A stretch of DNA of 64,000 nt from the NCBI GenBank assembly GCA_016709725.1, contig JADJMG010000007.1, positions 62,001 to 126,000 on the forward strand, in the 5' to 3' direction. This DNA is from Bacteroidota bacterium. Its GTDB lineage: Bacteria > Bacteroidota > Bacteroidia > AKYH767-A > OLB10. Both the position numbers and the translations under genes were made by a program. Positions 21,003 through 33,432 of the stretch are shown here, one piece after another (position 1 is the stretch's first letter; every line of letters begins with the position of its first letter). Under the pieces are notes generated by a model that was given only the letters and a program-made list of their open reading frames with translations, was not told the DNA's origin and ran no database searches.

Positions 21003-21478
21003 ATGACAAACAACGATATTTTAAGAAGAATCCGATATACATTGGATCTAAACGATGCCTCGATGATCGAAATTTTTGGGTTGGGAGATTTTATTGCGAA
21101 AAGATCCGATGTGAGTGATTGGCTTAAAAAGGAAGATGATCCTTTGTATATTGAACTCGATGATCAAATGTTGGCTACCTTTCTCAACGGACTCATTATT
21201 TTGAAGCGAGGTAAAAGGGAAGGAGTGCAGATGATCGCTGAAAAGAATTGAGCAATAATTTAATTCTTAGAAAACTAAAAATAGCGTTCGATCTCAAAAC
21301 TGATGAGATCATCGAACTTTTCAATTTAGTCGAAAAAAAAATAAGTCCACATGAATTAAGTGCTTTTCTAAGAAGCCCTGAACAAAAGCAATATCGACAC
21401 TGTAATGATCAGTATTTGCGAAATTTCATTCACGGATTGCAAGTTAAATTTCGAAATAATGCGAACGAACTAGAGTAA
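21003..21478 (+). CDS. DUF1456 (YehS-like) protein, split by a frameshift
   Basis: Two consecutive copies of the DUF1456 motif: MTNNDILRRIRYTLDLNDASMIEIFGLG at the start and SNNLILRKLKIAFDLKTDEIIELFNL from 21251. The family normally carries both in one ~155-residue protein. Here the first half stops at 21249-21251 and the second half continues one frame over. A missing base near 21246 is the simplest explanation. A genuine two-gene arrangement is possible, because the TTG codon at 21248 overlaps the stop. Function unknown. Confidence 0.8.
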
Positions 21479-21511
21479 TTGTGTTAATGATCATTGATTA
21501 ATTTTTTTGAA

Positions 21512-24500
21512 TCAATGTTGCACAACAATTCGCTTGAAACTTCGATCGCCGTTTTCATTCACTAGACCTAATAAATATATTCCTCCGCTTAAGGAAGCCG
21601 TGGAAATTTTTATCTGTTTGGATGATGGTCGGTCTTGTGTGTAAATCACTTTCCCATCGATACTGCGCAATTCAATTTGTTGAAGTGGTGATGCATTATC
21701 CTTAACGAGAATATAAAGTTCTTCATTTGATGGATTCGGATAGACGATGACGTTAGCATTTTCATTGATTTCTTCTACCGAGGTTACTCCTGTGATGGAG
21801 ATGTCGTCGATGGAAGTTCCGAGATCCACCACATTGAAATCACTAATAAATCGGAAACGGATTTGAAAGTAACTGTTTCCTATAGGACTATTATAAACAT
21901 AAGAACACGATTGCCAGCCGCCGCTAATTCCGCTCCAACCTTCATGGCTTTGTGCTAAAACCGAATTGTACCAGTTCGTTCCAGCCGGATCACCCATGCT
22001 GCCCAATCGTTGCCAGATGGTACCATTATTTGTGTACTCAACATACATTCCATCTGCGCCACTCTCAGATGAATAATTTAACCAAAACTGAATGGTGATA
22101 ATATTAAAGGGCGAAAGGTCAAAAATAGGGGAGGTGAGTTGTGCATTCGCTAAATTAAAATAGGGTGTAGTTAAGTTAATATCCCAACAATTAATTCCAG
22201 AATGTGCTGAATTGAGTGCACCCAATGCTGGTAGTCCAAATTCCCAATTTGTTAAGTTGCTTTGATTGGGTAACCAGCCTCCCGGACCACTTTCAAAATC
22301 GGTAAAGTAAGGAAGTCCTGATGAAACCAATCCAAACATCGACAATGAAATTGTATCATTAAAATGATAGAGGTCGGAGGCCCATTCTATATAGGCGGTA
22401 ATGGTATTGTTTCCAGCAATAGGAATGAATGGAGCTAAAGAAACAAGTAAAGAAGAATCGGTGAGAAGATTTCCAGTCCATGCGTACGAAACAGGGGCGC
22501 CTCCATTTAGAACGTATTTAATAGTTAGACCACTTAATGGGAGTGATCCATTGTTTTTTAACAGTACTTCTACATTCGTTGAAGTGCCTTGAATTACAAA
22601 TGCGCCTGGGCTCACAAATGAATTTAAGGAAGCATCATTTGTATAAATAGTACTGACCATAAAATTATCAATAGAGACACCATCCGTAACGACAGATGGA
22701 TCAGATGTAAATACATATCTAAACTGTACAATGTTTCCTAGATTAACAGAATCTAGATTATAGATGCACTTTATCCATCCACCTGAATTTCCTTCCCAGC
22801 CAGGTAAATTCGATGAATTAAGTGCTGGATCTGTATACCAATTTTGAGCGTTTGAATCATTTACTACACCCAGCACATACCAGTTTGGATCACTGCCGCT
22901 TTTGTATTCAATTCGTAAACCATCCCATCCGGTTGCAGAATTTCGGTTTTGCCAAAATTCAAGTTTAGGGTGTACTGCTCCGCTTAAATCAAAGTAAGGA
23001 GTGTATAATCGGCAGTTTGCATCATCGGCATAAGGAGTTAGTAAATTTACATCCCACGAATTCGGTTGACTATACGATGAGCTTGTAGCACCATAGTTAG
23101 GTTGTCCCAATTCCCAATTGGCATTTACACCACTTACATTTTCGTTATACCATCCGTTATTGCCCAAGTCAAAATTATCTGCCCAGGTGGGTACATACGT
23201 AGTAATACCAATTAGATTCATACAAGCTGTATTATTCGTCGTATCGACGTCATTTAGCAAAATTATTTTGCCGCAAATTTGTGAGTTTACTTGCGACATA
23301 ATAAATCCTGGTAAAGTAATTTGTGCAGTAGCTCCAGGTGCAATAGATCCAAAATGAGTAGAGCTCGTTTGAAAGATTCCATTCACAGAATATTGATATG
23401 TAAAGTTGGTGAGATTTATAGCACCATTATTTTTTACCAAAAAAGTGATGGGGTCTGTGCTCGCTCCAATCGCATAGGCATTAGTTGGAGTAGTTATCGA
23501 AATTAATTCCGCTTCGTAATCAGGAATTTGTTCTATCACAAAATCATCCATGCTAATTCCGTCTGTATTAACAGCAGCATCACTGGTGAAAACAAAACGA
23601 AAACGAACAGAATTATAACCTTGGAGTGGGTATAGTTTATAGGTCGATTTTATCCATCCGTTCGAAGAGCCAACCCATGCAGGTTGATTTGATGAATTAA
23701 TAAATGAAGCATTGTACCAATTTTGTGCGTTGGGATCATTTTGAATACCGAGTAATAGCCATGTGGAATCATTGTTGACAGAGTATTCTAAACGCGTTCC
23801 ATCCCAGCCAGTTTCTGAATTATGATTTAGCCAAAACGAAAGTTGATTTACCGTGGTCCCTGTTAAAGTAAACATGGGAGAATATAGAATCGTGTTTGAA
23901 GGACCAGAATATCCATTTTAAATTGATATCCCAACAATTGTTCCCCGGAGTGTGCACCTACTGTTAAACCAAAATTTGGTGTGCCGTGTTCCCACTGTGT
24001 AAGTGTATCCCACGATGTTTGAGCCCAATTACCATTTCCACTTTCGAAATCATTTTGAGTAAGGTATTGCTTCAATAGGCACTGCAGAAACATCCATACA
24101 AAAGGATTCATTATTTGGATTCGCATCATTCGTTGCTGTCACATACCCACATAAATTATAAGTTCCAGTCGGGAAAGAATAATTTCCTATGGTGTAGGAT
24201 CCGCTTTGAAAAGGCTGGATCATTACACCAAGTGCAACGGTGGGTGAATTAACTCCGTTAACACTATAATGACAATAGATGGTGTCCAAGGTTACGCTGG
24301 AATTATTAGAAATATTGAATGTTATAGGATATGAAACATTACTATTTACAACTTGCAAAGGGGAAGTTATTCCCCATATTCCAGCATCAATAGGAGGAGT
24401 AGGTAGTTCTTGAACACTAATATCATCAATAAATATTCCAAGTTGAGCACTTCCGAAATTGATATTGCTTCGAAAAACAAATCGAAAGCGAATACTATCA

Positions 24501-25047
24501 AGTGTACCTAAGTAAGAAAGGTCAATACTGGATTGAACCCATGTGGTAGAACTTCCTGTGAATGCTGGTAATCCAGTAGAAAATAAACTCGTTGTATTGT
24601 ACCAGTTGCTTGCAAACGGAAAATTATAAGCGCCTAGCATGCTCCAAGCAATATCGTCAGTGGAATATTCAATATGCATTCCATCTAATCCTGAAGCCAT
24701 GTATCGAAATTGATAAAATGAAAAATAAGGATTCGTTAACGAGCTGACATAAAATTTAGGAGATGTCAAATAGGAAAAACTATTTGCTCTGTAACCCGAA
24801 TCTAAATCGGTTCCCAACAAAGTGGTTGACTATAAGACCCAAATGAACCAGATGCAGTAGGGACACCTAACTCCCATGCAGTACCGCTAACGGATTTGTT
24901 GTCCATCCATTAGGGTTCGAGATGAAATATTCTAAATAAAGGAAACGTAGAAATTTGTGCAAAACCTGATTGTATACTCAATAAAACTAAAAGACAATTG
25001 ATTGAAATGATGCGGAGTGTAGGATAGATAAATTTCATTGGTTTCAT
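21512..25047 (-). CDS. Giant T9SS adhesin-like protein with four anchor-J modules
   Basis: About 1,180 residues, broken by several one-base shifts (near 23870, 24060, 24820 and 24935). ATG 25047 (MKPMKFIYPTL) opens a signal peptide ending GFAQIS. Four repeats follow of a ~170-residue choice-of-anchor-J/MAM-like beta-sandwich, each with FESG..GW, W..G.P, ..CWD.NL, FDLS, FW...SE, DG, EY, NWY, RFRF and IDD landmarks. They alternate with CARDB-like ~90-residue linkers (DPITFLVKNNG... LPGFI). The C-terminus is a T9SS type A sorting domain: VIVYPNPSNEELYILV to KRIVVQH. It is 44 nt downstream of a paralogue with five modules. Probable cell-surface or secreted adhesin. Confidence 0.85.
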
Positions 25048-25091
25048 AGATTATGTTTAATTCAGCATTTTATCAGTTGAAATTAAAAGAA

Positions 25092-28000
25092 TTAATGTTG
25101 GACAATTACCCTTTTATAAATTCTCTCTGATCGATCTTTACAAATTTCAAGTAAGTAGATTCAGGTGTTAAATTTGTTGTAGAAATAGTATGTAGATTAA
25201 CCATATTAAACTCCTCTTGATATACTATTTTTCCTTCAATGGATTTTAATTCAATATGATTTAATGGCGTATATTTATTGGTACTCAGGATTGTTAATTC
25301 ATTATTCACTGGATTTGGATAAATAACAATATTGTCATCATTTTTAACTTCGTTTACCGACGTAACTCCTGTTAATGAAAAATGTCATCGATGGGATGCA
25401 CCTGCATCAACAAGATTAAAATCGCTGATGAATCTAAAGCGACATTGAAAATAGTTGTTTCCCCAGGGAGCAACGTAAATATAAGAACATGATTGCCATC
25501 CTGTGTTGACGCCACTCCATCCTTGGTTTCCAGAAGTGAGCGTTGAATTGTACCAATTTGTACCCTGAGGGTCTCCAATTGAACCTAATCGTTGCCAAGT
25601 AATACCATCGTTTGTGTATTCAACAAATAAACCATCGGTATTGCTTTCTGAAGAATAGTTTAGCCAAAACTGAAGCGTTACAATATTTAAATTCGAAAGA
25701 TCAAATGTTGGAGAAGTAAGTATGGCGTTAGCAAAATTGAAATAAGGTGAATTGAGATTAATATCCCAGCAATTGTTTCCTGAATGCGAAGTATTGAGCG
25801 GAGCAAATGTAGGTGATCCTAACTCCCAAATTGTATTGTTGATTTGATTTGAGATCCAGCCTCCTGTTCCGTTTTCGAAATCATCACTATAAGGAAGTCC
25901 AGAAAATACAAAGCCAAATGCATTTATCAAAATGGTGTCGTTTGCTTGATTTAAATCTTGTGGCCATTCAATATAGGCCTTCAATTCATTATTTCCTGCA
26001 ATTGGGGTGAAAGGAGCTAAGCTAATAGAAATCGTAGAGTCAGGTGGTAGCGCTCCGTTCCAAGTGTAGATCAAAGGAGTGCCACCATTCAAAGTATAAT
26101 TTATATTTAAACTAGTAATTGTTTGTGATCCGTAGTTTTCCAATAGTACTTCAACCGGTGTTAAAGACCCAGCAACACCAATGTTACTTGGAGACACGAA
26201 GAATTTTAATTTAGCATCATTGGTAAATTCCTTACTGATTAAAAAATCGTCAATAGAAACTCCTGCGCCCCAAAATACAGAAGATGTAAAAACAAAACGA
26301 AATTGTACCATATCCGCTAAATTGACTGAATCTAAATTGTATTTGCTTTCAATCCAACCTAGTGAATTACCTGACCAGCTAGGGAGTTGTGAGGAGCTAA
26401 GCAAGGTGTCAGTGAACCAATTTTGCGCATTTGCATCATTCACTTTTCCGAGTACATACCAATTTGTGTCGTTTCCATTTTTGTATTCCAATCGAAACCA
26501 TCGTTTCCTTGAAATGTTTGGTAGTTTTGCCAAAATTCAATTTTTGGATGATAAGTAGTACTTAAATCAAATACAGGAGAATAAAGTAAACAATGGGCAT
26601 TGGTGGTATATGCAGTGTTTAAATTAATGTCCCAGCAACTAGGTGAGCTGTGTGAAGAATTGGTAGCTCCATAGTTTGGTTGTCCTCTTTGCCAATTTGT
26701 AGCTACACCAGACCTATTTTCATTATACCAGCCGTTGTTTCCCGAATCAAAATTGTCAAACCATGTTGGTACAATAGCAACAACTCCACTCAATGTTTTG
26801 CATGAACTATTATTGGTAGTGTCCCCATCATTCAAAAGCGTTATTTTACCACAAACAACGGAATTCGCTTGGTTAATTATAAAGCCAGGCAACGTTATGC
26901 TGACCGATTCGCCTGGTAATATTACTCCAGTGTAGGTGGAATTAACGAGTAGCGCTCCATTTACTTTGTATTCATATTGTATATTGGTTGCACTTAACGC
27001 GCCGAAATTTTTTATGTTGAATGTAATGGGATCTGTTAATGTTCCTAATGCATATGTACTTGTTGGTGTTGAAATATCTGTTAATTCAACTTCCTGGTCC
27101 GGAATTCCTTCAATTGAAAAATCATCCATGCTGAATCCGTCATCATTTAAGTTATTATCACTTGTAAATATGAATCGAATGCGAAGTGAACTTTGACCAA
27201 TAGCTTGATATAATACATAAGAAGATTTTTCCCATCCTGATGAAATATTGGTCCAGGCAGGAAGTAGTGAGGAATTAATTGCACTATCGTTATACCAATT
27301 AAAAGAAATAGGGTCATTTAAGGAGCCCATTACTTGCCAAGTATCTCCATGGTTAATTGAATACTCAATACGTGTTCCATCCCATCCTGATTCTGTTTTA
27401 TAATTTAACCAAAAAGATATTTTACAAGCAGATATTCCGGTAAGATCAAACTCAGGAGAATAAAGAACGGTATGAGCATTCCATCCATAAGCGCTACTGA
27501 GATTAATATCCCAACATTTAATTCCTGAATGGGCATTGTTGGTTGTACCATAGTTTGGAGTTCCAAATTGCCAATTTGTGTAACTGTCCCCATAATTTTC
27601 AGTGTACCAACCCAAATTCGCTCCATTAAAATTATCACTCCAGGTTGGCGAATACAGCATTAATGTATCCAATGTTTTGCACGATTCATTATTTGTTGAA
27701 TCTCCATCATTAAGCAAATTACTTTCCCACAAATTAAGGTATTTGTTTGGTTTAAGATGAATCCAGGTAAGGTAACTTCAATGGTATCTCTTGGTAGAAT
27801 TAAAACACTACTTGTTGTACTGGTTTGGAAAACCCCATTTACATAGTATTCATAATAAATGCTGGTAATATTGGACAAGCCTTCGTTTTTATACTGAATG
27901 TAATGGGTGCCGTAACAGTTCCTTGTACATAATTATTGGAGGGCGTTGAAATTGAAATTAACCTTGCATCAAAGTTTGGAACTGCTTCAATGTAGAAATC

Positions 28001-29466
28001 ATCGATACTAATCCCATCTGTATTGAATGCCCCATCACTAGTAAAAACAAACCTAAATCTAACTGAAGAATAACCTTGCAATTGGTAAAGTGTGTATTGT
28101 GACTTTTTCCATCCACCTGAACTAGATTGCCAAGCAGGAAGTGTTGATGAACTAATTGAAGAGATGTTGTACCAGTTTTGTGCGAGAGAGTCATTCAAAT
28201 TGCCAAGAAGTTGCAAGTGATCCCATCATCATTCGTATATTCAATTCGTGTCCCATCAAAATATTTTTCAGAATTATAATTTAACCAAAAAGAAATTTTG
28301 CTCAATGGAATTCCCGTTAGGTCAAATAAGGGTGTATACAATATTGAATTTGCAAAATAAGAATAGCCTGTATTTAAATTAATGTCCCAGCAATTGACTC
28401 CTGAATGCGCTGCGTTTGTTAATCCAAAGTTAGGAGTGCCGTATTCCCAAAATGTTAGTGTGTCGGATGTTTGAAACCACGAACCATTCCCAAATTCGAA
28501 TTCTTCATAATATGGCAAAGTATGAAATGTAGGAGCAATGATGTTCATGCAAAATTGATTGTTGGTGGTATCGATATCATTTTGTAAATAGATACTTCCA
28601 CATAAAGTTTGATTTCCTGGTAGGAATGTAGTATTCCCAATGGTAAATGTGTCTGTTTGATTTGGAAATAAACCTACAGCCAACGCTTGGGATGTGGAAC
28701 TTACACCATCAATGCTATACAGACTTATAACTGTATCAATGTATAAGTTCGAGTTGTTTTGAATGATCACTGAAATAGGATAATTCGTAGTGGTATTTGG
28801 GTAGGTACTAGGAGAAGTAATCGCAGTGATGCTAACATCAATTGGAATTTGAGACTTTTCAAAAATCGATACATCATCAATAAAAACTCCCGGAGTAAAT
28901 CCATTTAAAGTAGGTCGACTTTTAAAAGCAAATCGAATTCGAATACTATCATTTACCCCGAGTGAACTTAGGTCAAATCCAGAATAATTCCAGCTTGAAA
29001 GTCCATAAAAAACGGGTCCGCCAGTAATGTTGGAAGTGTTTACATTATACCAGTTGTATGCGTGAACTGAATTGTAGGATCCTAAAAGATTCCAGTTGGT
29101 GTCGTTCGTTGAATATTCCACATACATACCATCATAAATGGACAGAAAGCGATATTGAAAAAATGTTAGGTAAGGCTCGGATAAAGAGCTCAGGTAAAAT
29201 TTGGGTGAGGTGAGATAAGAATGACTATTCATTTGATAATTCGAGTCGAGGTCGGCACCCCAACAGTATGGTGCACTATTCGCTCCGGTAGCCCCTAAAA
29301 TGGTTGGTGAGCCATGCTCAAAATCAGAGCCGCTTAGTGAAGTACTCGTCCAGCCTCCAGGATTCAAATCGAAATTTTCTAAGTAAGGAAATGTATTTAT
29401 TTGCGAAAGACACTTCGTGGAAAGGAAAAGTAAAAGTGCGCAAAAATACAATTGGGGATGTTTCAT
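25092..29466 (-). CDS. Giant T9SS adhesin-like protein with five anchor-J modules
   Basis: About 1,455 residues, interrupted by six or more one-base shifts (near 28210, 27880, 27720, 26500, 25385 and 25150). The start MKHPQLYFCALLLFLSTKC is a signal peptide ending LSQIN. Five choice-of-anchor-J modules begin at FPYLENFDLNPGGW, LPYYEEFEFGNGSW, PTWSDNFNGANLGW, PTWFDNFDSGNNGW and LPYSDDFENGTGGW, separated by CARDB-like linkers. The C-terminus is a T9SS sorting domain, VIYPNPVNNELTIL. After correcting a shift near 25150 it ends KRVIVQH with its stop at 25092, the same ending as the downstream paralogue. Compared with that paralogue it has one extra internal module. Confidence 0.84.
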
Positions 29467-29730
29467 TATGGATGGATAGCGTGGTTATAGTTTATAAAAA
29501 TATTAATTAATTTTCTGAAATGAGAATTTTTTTTGATTCTCATTTTCTTTGAAATGCCTTAGCCTGAAATAAGCTTTATTTACTTGATTAAGATTAGGGC
29601 AATTAACTAGAAACCCTTTATTAATAGCCAAACAAGTTATTATTCCAATAAATACTTGGATTTTGCTAATAGATTCCTTGTTACTCTCTTTAATTTTACT
29701 TACTTTGGTATTCACTATTAACCACGCGCA

Positions 29731-31110
29731 ATGAAAAAATTATTACTCTCTTAATTCTTGGACTAGGTTCAACGAATTACGCCAGTGCTTCTCATATGAT
29801 GGGAGGCCAGATTACCGTTGAACATGTAAGCGGAATGGATTATCGTGTCGTCTATACGGCGTATCGCGATATGACGGGTATTCCCATTGCTCAAGTAGCT
29901 TCAATCAGCTTCGTAGATTCAGTATCAGGAACTAGTTTTATCGTACCCATCCACTACGATTCATTGGTTACTGTATTGGTTCCTGGAGTTGAAGAGTATG
30001 TTTATGATTCGATTGTTACTTTCCCAAATGCGGATCATGGTATATCTCGTATGAAGAATGTTGCCGAAATGCCGCTATTTTAAACATGGCTAACCCTGCA
30101 TCAGAATCTCATCATTTTTATAGTATCGTATTAATTGATACTACGAATTCTACGCCTGTATTCTTAAATCCTCCTATTGTAATGGCACAGGAAAACGTTC
30201 CTTTCTATTACAATCCGCTTCCATTCGATTTTGACGGTGATTCTATCGCTTGGTCATTAGATGTTCCTTTATCAAGTAATGGAGTTCCGGTAGCTGGCTA
30301 TGTATTGCCATCTTCTGATTCTTTGGTTCCTTTTAATATGGATCCATTAACAGGTGAAATTACTTTCTTACCAAACTTGTTAGGTAATTTCCAAGTATCG
30401 GTTCGTGTTAAGGAATATCGTAACGGACTTCAAATTGGTGAAATTACTCGTGATATGCAGTTGATCGTTGTTCAGAGTTTGAATGTTCCAGCTGTATTAA
30501 TGATAAGCTCTAATTCAGCTCCATTCAACGGTAAAACATACACCATCGCTCCTAATGCTGCCTTCTCTATGACTGTTTCCATTTTCGATCAAGACAATCA
30601 AGGGTTGACTTTGGCAGGAAGAGGTGAAGCGTTTAGCTTAGCTTCGAATCCTGCAATGTTATCTGTGGTGAACGGTGCAAGTAGCGCCACTGCAACTGTA
30701 TCTTGGTCGCCAAATTCAACGCAAGCTCGTACTGCTCCTTATGTGATTGGTTTACGTGTTTCGAAAATTATGGTAATATGGTGTTTCAAAGTGATGTGAG
30801 TGTTTCTTTAAGAGTAGGTGTTGAAGTAACAGGTATCAATGAAAATAGCAACGATGCTCAACTTTCTGTTTCTCCAAATCCAGCAGCAGATCAATTCAAT
30901 ATTCAGTTCGTTTCTAAATCGAATAGCGATGTAACTGTTGATGTGATGACAATTGATGGGAAAAATGCTGCACAATTTGTGAATACAGAAATTGCAGATG
31001 GATTGAATGTGATCCAAGTAAATAATCTTCACCTTGCAAAAGGAATTTATATCGTTCGCTTAAATCAAGATGGTAAATCTCTTGGCATGCAGCGTTTGGT
31101 AATTCAATAA
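29731..31110 (+). CDS. T9SS-secreted SHMMGG-family protein, frameshifted
   Basis: About 460 residues. ATG 29731 starts a signal peptide (MKK..., LILGLGSTNYASA) broken by a shift near 29745. The mature part opens SHMMGGQITVEH, then VVYTAYRDMTG and YEECCRNAAILN (recovered after a shift near 30040). This is the N-terminal pattern seen in many large gliding/T9SS surface proteins. A cadherin-like domain follows (NPLPFDFDGDSIAW, FNMDPLTGEITFLP). The C-terminus is a T9SS type A sorting domain, LSVSPNPAADQFNIQF to RLVIQ. A third shift lies near 30765 (AAAA for AAAAA). A terminator follows at 31128-31159. Likely surface-exposed; ligand unknown. Confidence 0.83.
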
Positions 31111-31127
31111 GCTTGTATTTATTGTTA

Positions 31128-31159
31128 GAAAAGGGTTGCTCTATGAGTGACCCTTTTTT
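31128..31159 (+). terminator. Rho-independent terminator after T9SS cargo gene
   Basis: Stem AAGGGT...ACCCTT around a 13-nt loop, followed by a T-run, 18 nt after the stop at 31110. Confidence 0.75.
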
Positions 31160-31249
31160 ATTTCATTGAATGATCATCTTCGTACTTGATCTTTACTCCC
31201 TACATCTACAATTGGAACAATCTTTGATTTGCGCACAAAAAACATCTCT

Positions 31250-31789
31250 ATGAATAGAAATAACCTTATTATCGCTGGCATCATTTTGTTTTTCTTGAGC
31301 TCATGTTCTCCTAAAATTCCATTTACTCAAAGTATTCGCGACCAATATAAATTGACACCTGAAGAAATGAAAGGAATTCAATTTTACTTGTCGGATCCCT
31401 TAGCGTTACGTCGCGGCGAAGCGAATGACCAACAAAAAACTACGGCGGAGGGAAAATTAATTATTCAAAGTGGACGGACGATTGATCAAGTTACCATAAA
31501 AGCTAATACACCGGGTGCTGTCGATGTGGTGGCTGATAATAAAACGTTAAAGGTGGCTTTTGAAGAAGGAGCTGAGAAAAGCTTGGTTTTTAGCAGTGAA
31601 AATAATCGAAATGGATATTATTCATTGAGAGCTTTAAAATGGAATAACGATAAAGGTGAAGTCAATTATGGTGGACAAACATTTTATTCAAATCAAGGCA
31701 GTGGACAATGTGTTTTGATGTTCAAAATGAAAAGCATTCGCAAACTCCGCATCAACGAAAAAGTTGCGAAGGGACGGAAAGTGAATTGA
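31250..31789 (+). CDS. Hypothetical lipoprotein
   Basis: About 179 residues from ATG 31250. The lipoprotein signal NNLIIAGIILFFLSSC is clear. The mature part (SIRDQYKLTPEEMKGIQFYLSDPL ... LMFKMKSIRKLRINEKVAKGRKVN) is mixed alpha/beta and I recognise no domain, though similar small lipoproteins occur widely in Bacteroidota. An imperfect -7 box (AATCTTTG, 31219-31226) lies upstream. Stand-alone gene; function unknown. Confidence 0.8.
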   Translation: MNRNNLIIAGIILFFLSSCSPKIPFTQSIRDQYKLTPEEMKGIQFYLSDPLALRRGEANDQQKTTAEGKLIIQSGRTIDQVTIKANTPGAVDVVADNKTLKVAFEEGAEKSLVFSSENNRNGYYSLRALKWNNDKGEVNYGGQTFYSNQGSGQCVLMFKMKSIRKLRINEKVAKGRKVN

Positions 31790-31799
31790 GTGGTTAGAC

Positions 31800-31954
31800 T
31801 TTAGATTTTAGCTATCCAACATCCAACCCTGCAATATTCCACTACGTTTCAATTGCAGGGCTATGCATCCAACATCCAACATTAAATAAACTCTAACTAA
31901 AAAGTCAACCTATTTCAAGCTAGGTCATAACATCCAACATCCAACATCCAACAT
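31800..31954. repeat. CATCCAACATC short repeats and hairpin between convergent genes
   Basis: Runs of a CATCCAA heptamer-like motif at 31813-31828, 31865-31882 and 31930-31960 flank an inverted repeat, CCCTGCAAT...ATTGCAGGG (31827-31860). Related CATC(C/T)AACATC runs occur at 61230-61275 and CCAAC runs at 41285-41345. It lies between convergent genes, so the hairpin could serve as a bidirectional terminator. Confidence 0.55.
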
Positions 31955-32830
31955 CTAACGTCTCCGCCTTTCCTTCATCAACAAAATCCCATGTACTACA
32001 ATAGAGGAGAAAATTATTAAACTTCCTATGTAAAATTGGATCCCCAAAAGTTCATGTTCTTTAAAAATGATGATGGCTAAAATGATACTGTAGATGGGTT
32101 CCAGATTTAAACTGAGATTCATCGTGAAGGTATCAATTTTTTGTAAAGCGTAAAGTGATATCGTGAATGCAAAAGTGGTACAAATTACACCAAGAATTAT
32201 TAAATAAATAAAATCCAATGTGGATGGAAGCTGGAAGCTACTGTTGTTAATCGAAAACCAAACGGGAAGTAAAATAGTCAAGAGTAAAAACCCTGTTCCC
32301 AATTCGTAAAATGTGATGGTGCCTGGATTGATTTTATTACTAATGTTTTTATTCATGATGGAAAAGACCGCGGCCAAGAATGCACTGATCAACGATAAGA
32401 TGATTCCTTTGTAATACAGTTGTTGTACGGAAAAGATATAATAGATTCCCAACATTGCAATCATGCTTAGGAGTAATTCTATTTTTTTGGGACGTTTTCC
32501 TTTACTCAAAGGATCCAAGATCGCAGTGAAGAGTGAAAGGCTCGAAAAGCATACAATTGCAACAGAAACATTGGAAGCTTTAATGGCTCCATAAAAGGTA
32601 ATCCAATGTAATGTAATGATAAGTCCGATGAGACTTAGATGTCCCAATTGCTTCCATGAAATTTTTTCAAATTTATTTTTCAGTACTAAGAAAATCCCCA
32701 TAGCTACGGCACTTAATAACATGCGATACCAAACGAGTAATCCCTCGTCGAGTTGAATGGCTTTTCCTAAAATTGCAGTAAATCCCCAAAGCACAATTGC
32801 AATGTGCATTTGAAGAAATGCCTTGCGCAT
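31955..32830 (-). CDS. EamA/DMT-family transporter
   Basis: 291 residues with ten hydrophobic helices in two EamA halves, starting IVLWGFTAILGKAIQL and, in the second half, GIILSLISAFLAAVFSIMNK. Ends in a basic tail, as usual for the drug/metabolite transporter superfamily. Substrate unknown. Its ATG lies 4 nt after the maf stop, so it is the last gene of the kdsC-ubiA-maf operon. Confidence 0.88.
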   Translation of the reverse strand: MRKAFLQMHIAIVLWGFTAILGKAIQLDEGLLVWYRMLLSAVAMGIFLVLKNKFEKISWKQLGHLSLIGLIITLHWITFYGAIKASNVSVAIVCFSSLSLFTAILDPLSKGKRPKKIELLLSMIAMLGIYYIFSVQQLYYKGIILSLISAFLAAVFSIMNKNISNKINPGTITFYELGTGFLLLTILLPVWFSINNSSFQLPSTLDFIYLIILGVICTTFAFTISLYALQKIDTFTMNLSLNLEPIYSIILAIIIFKEHELLGIQFYIGSLIIFSSIVVHGILLMKERRRR

Positions 32831-32833
32831 AGA

Positions 32834-33420
32834 CTAGAAACGAAGCAGGTTTTCGTAAAGTTCCTTGGTTGGTAATCCAACTACATTGTAGTAAGAGCCC
32901 AATATGTATTCAATACCTATAAGTCCTATCCAGTCTTGAATACCATAAGCTCCCGCTTTGTCTAAAGGATTTTCAGTGGCTAAATAATATTCAATTTCGT
33001 TTGAACGCAGCGTCTTGAAGGAAACTTCGGTTTTTACAAAGAATGATTCCGATTTTTTAGCCGACATAATAGCAACACCTGTAATCACTGAATGCTTTCT
33101 ACCTGACATCAATCTCAACGTTTGTTCAGCCTCAGTAAGGTTTTTGGTTTGCCAATGATGAGTTCATCTAAAGCAACAATGGTATCTGCTGTAATTACAA
33201 TACCTCCATCAGCAACATCACTTTTGAAAGCCAAAGATTTCTTTCGTGCTAAAAACATAGCAATGTCTTCTCTTCTGAATTGCTCAGGATAACTTTCGTC
33301 AATTTCTTTTTTAATGACTTCGTAAGGTAAACCAAGTTGTTTGAATAGTTCAATTCTTCTTGGTGAATTGGTTCCGAGAATGATTCTCGTGCCTTCGAAT
33401 TTGTTTAGTAGGGGATTCAT
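32834..33420 (-). CDS. maf: Maf-family nucleotide pyrophosphatase, frameshifted
   Basis: About 195 residues, the normal Maf length. The first half has ILGTNSPRRIELFKQLGL (the SxRR signature), ESYPEQF and TADTIVAL with the catalytic Asp. The second half continues TEAEQTLRLMSGRKHSVITGV, AGAYGIQDWIGLIGIEYILGSYYNVVGLP. The frame breaks near 33138-33142 (one missing C restores KTLTEAEQTL). Maf/YhdE proteins hydrolyse dTTP, UTP or modified NTPs and can affect septation. Positioned 12 nt after the UbiA gene and 3 nt before EamA. Confidence 0.9.
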
Positions 33421-33432
33421 AAATCAACTAAA

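Noticed and set aside
29503..29715. 70-codon minus-strand frame between two T9SS genes
   Set aside because: Low-complexity, no signal or conserved motif, and it lies in the divergent promoter region of two well-supported genes.
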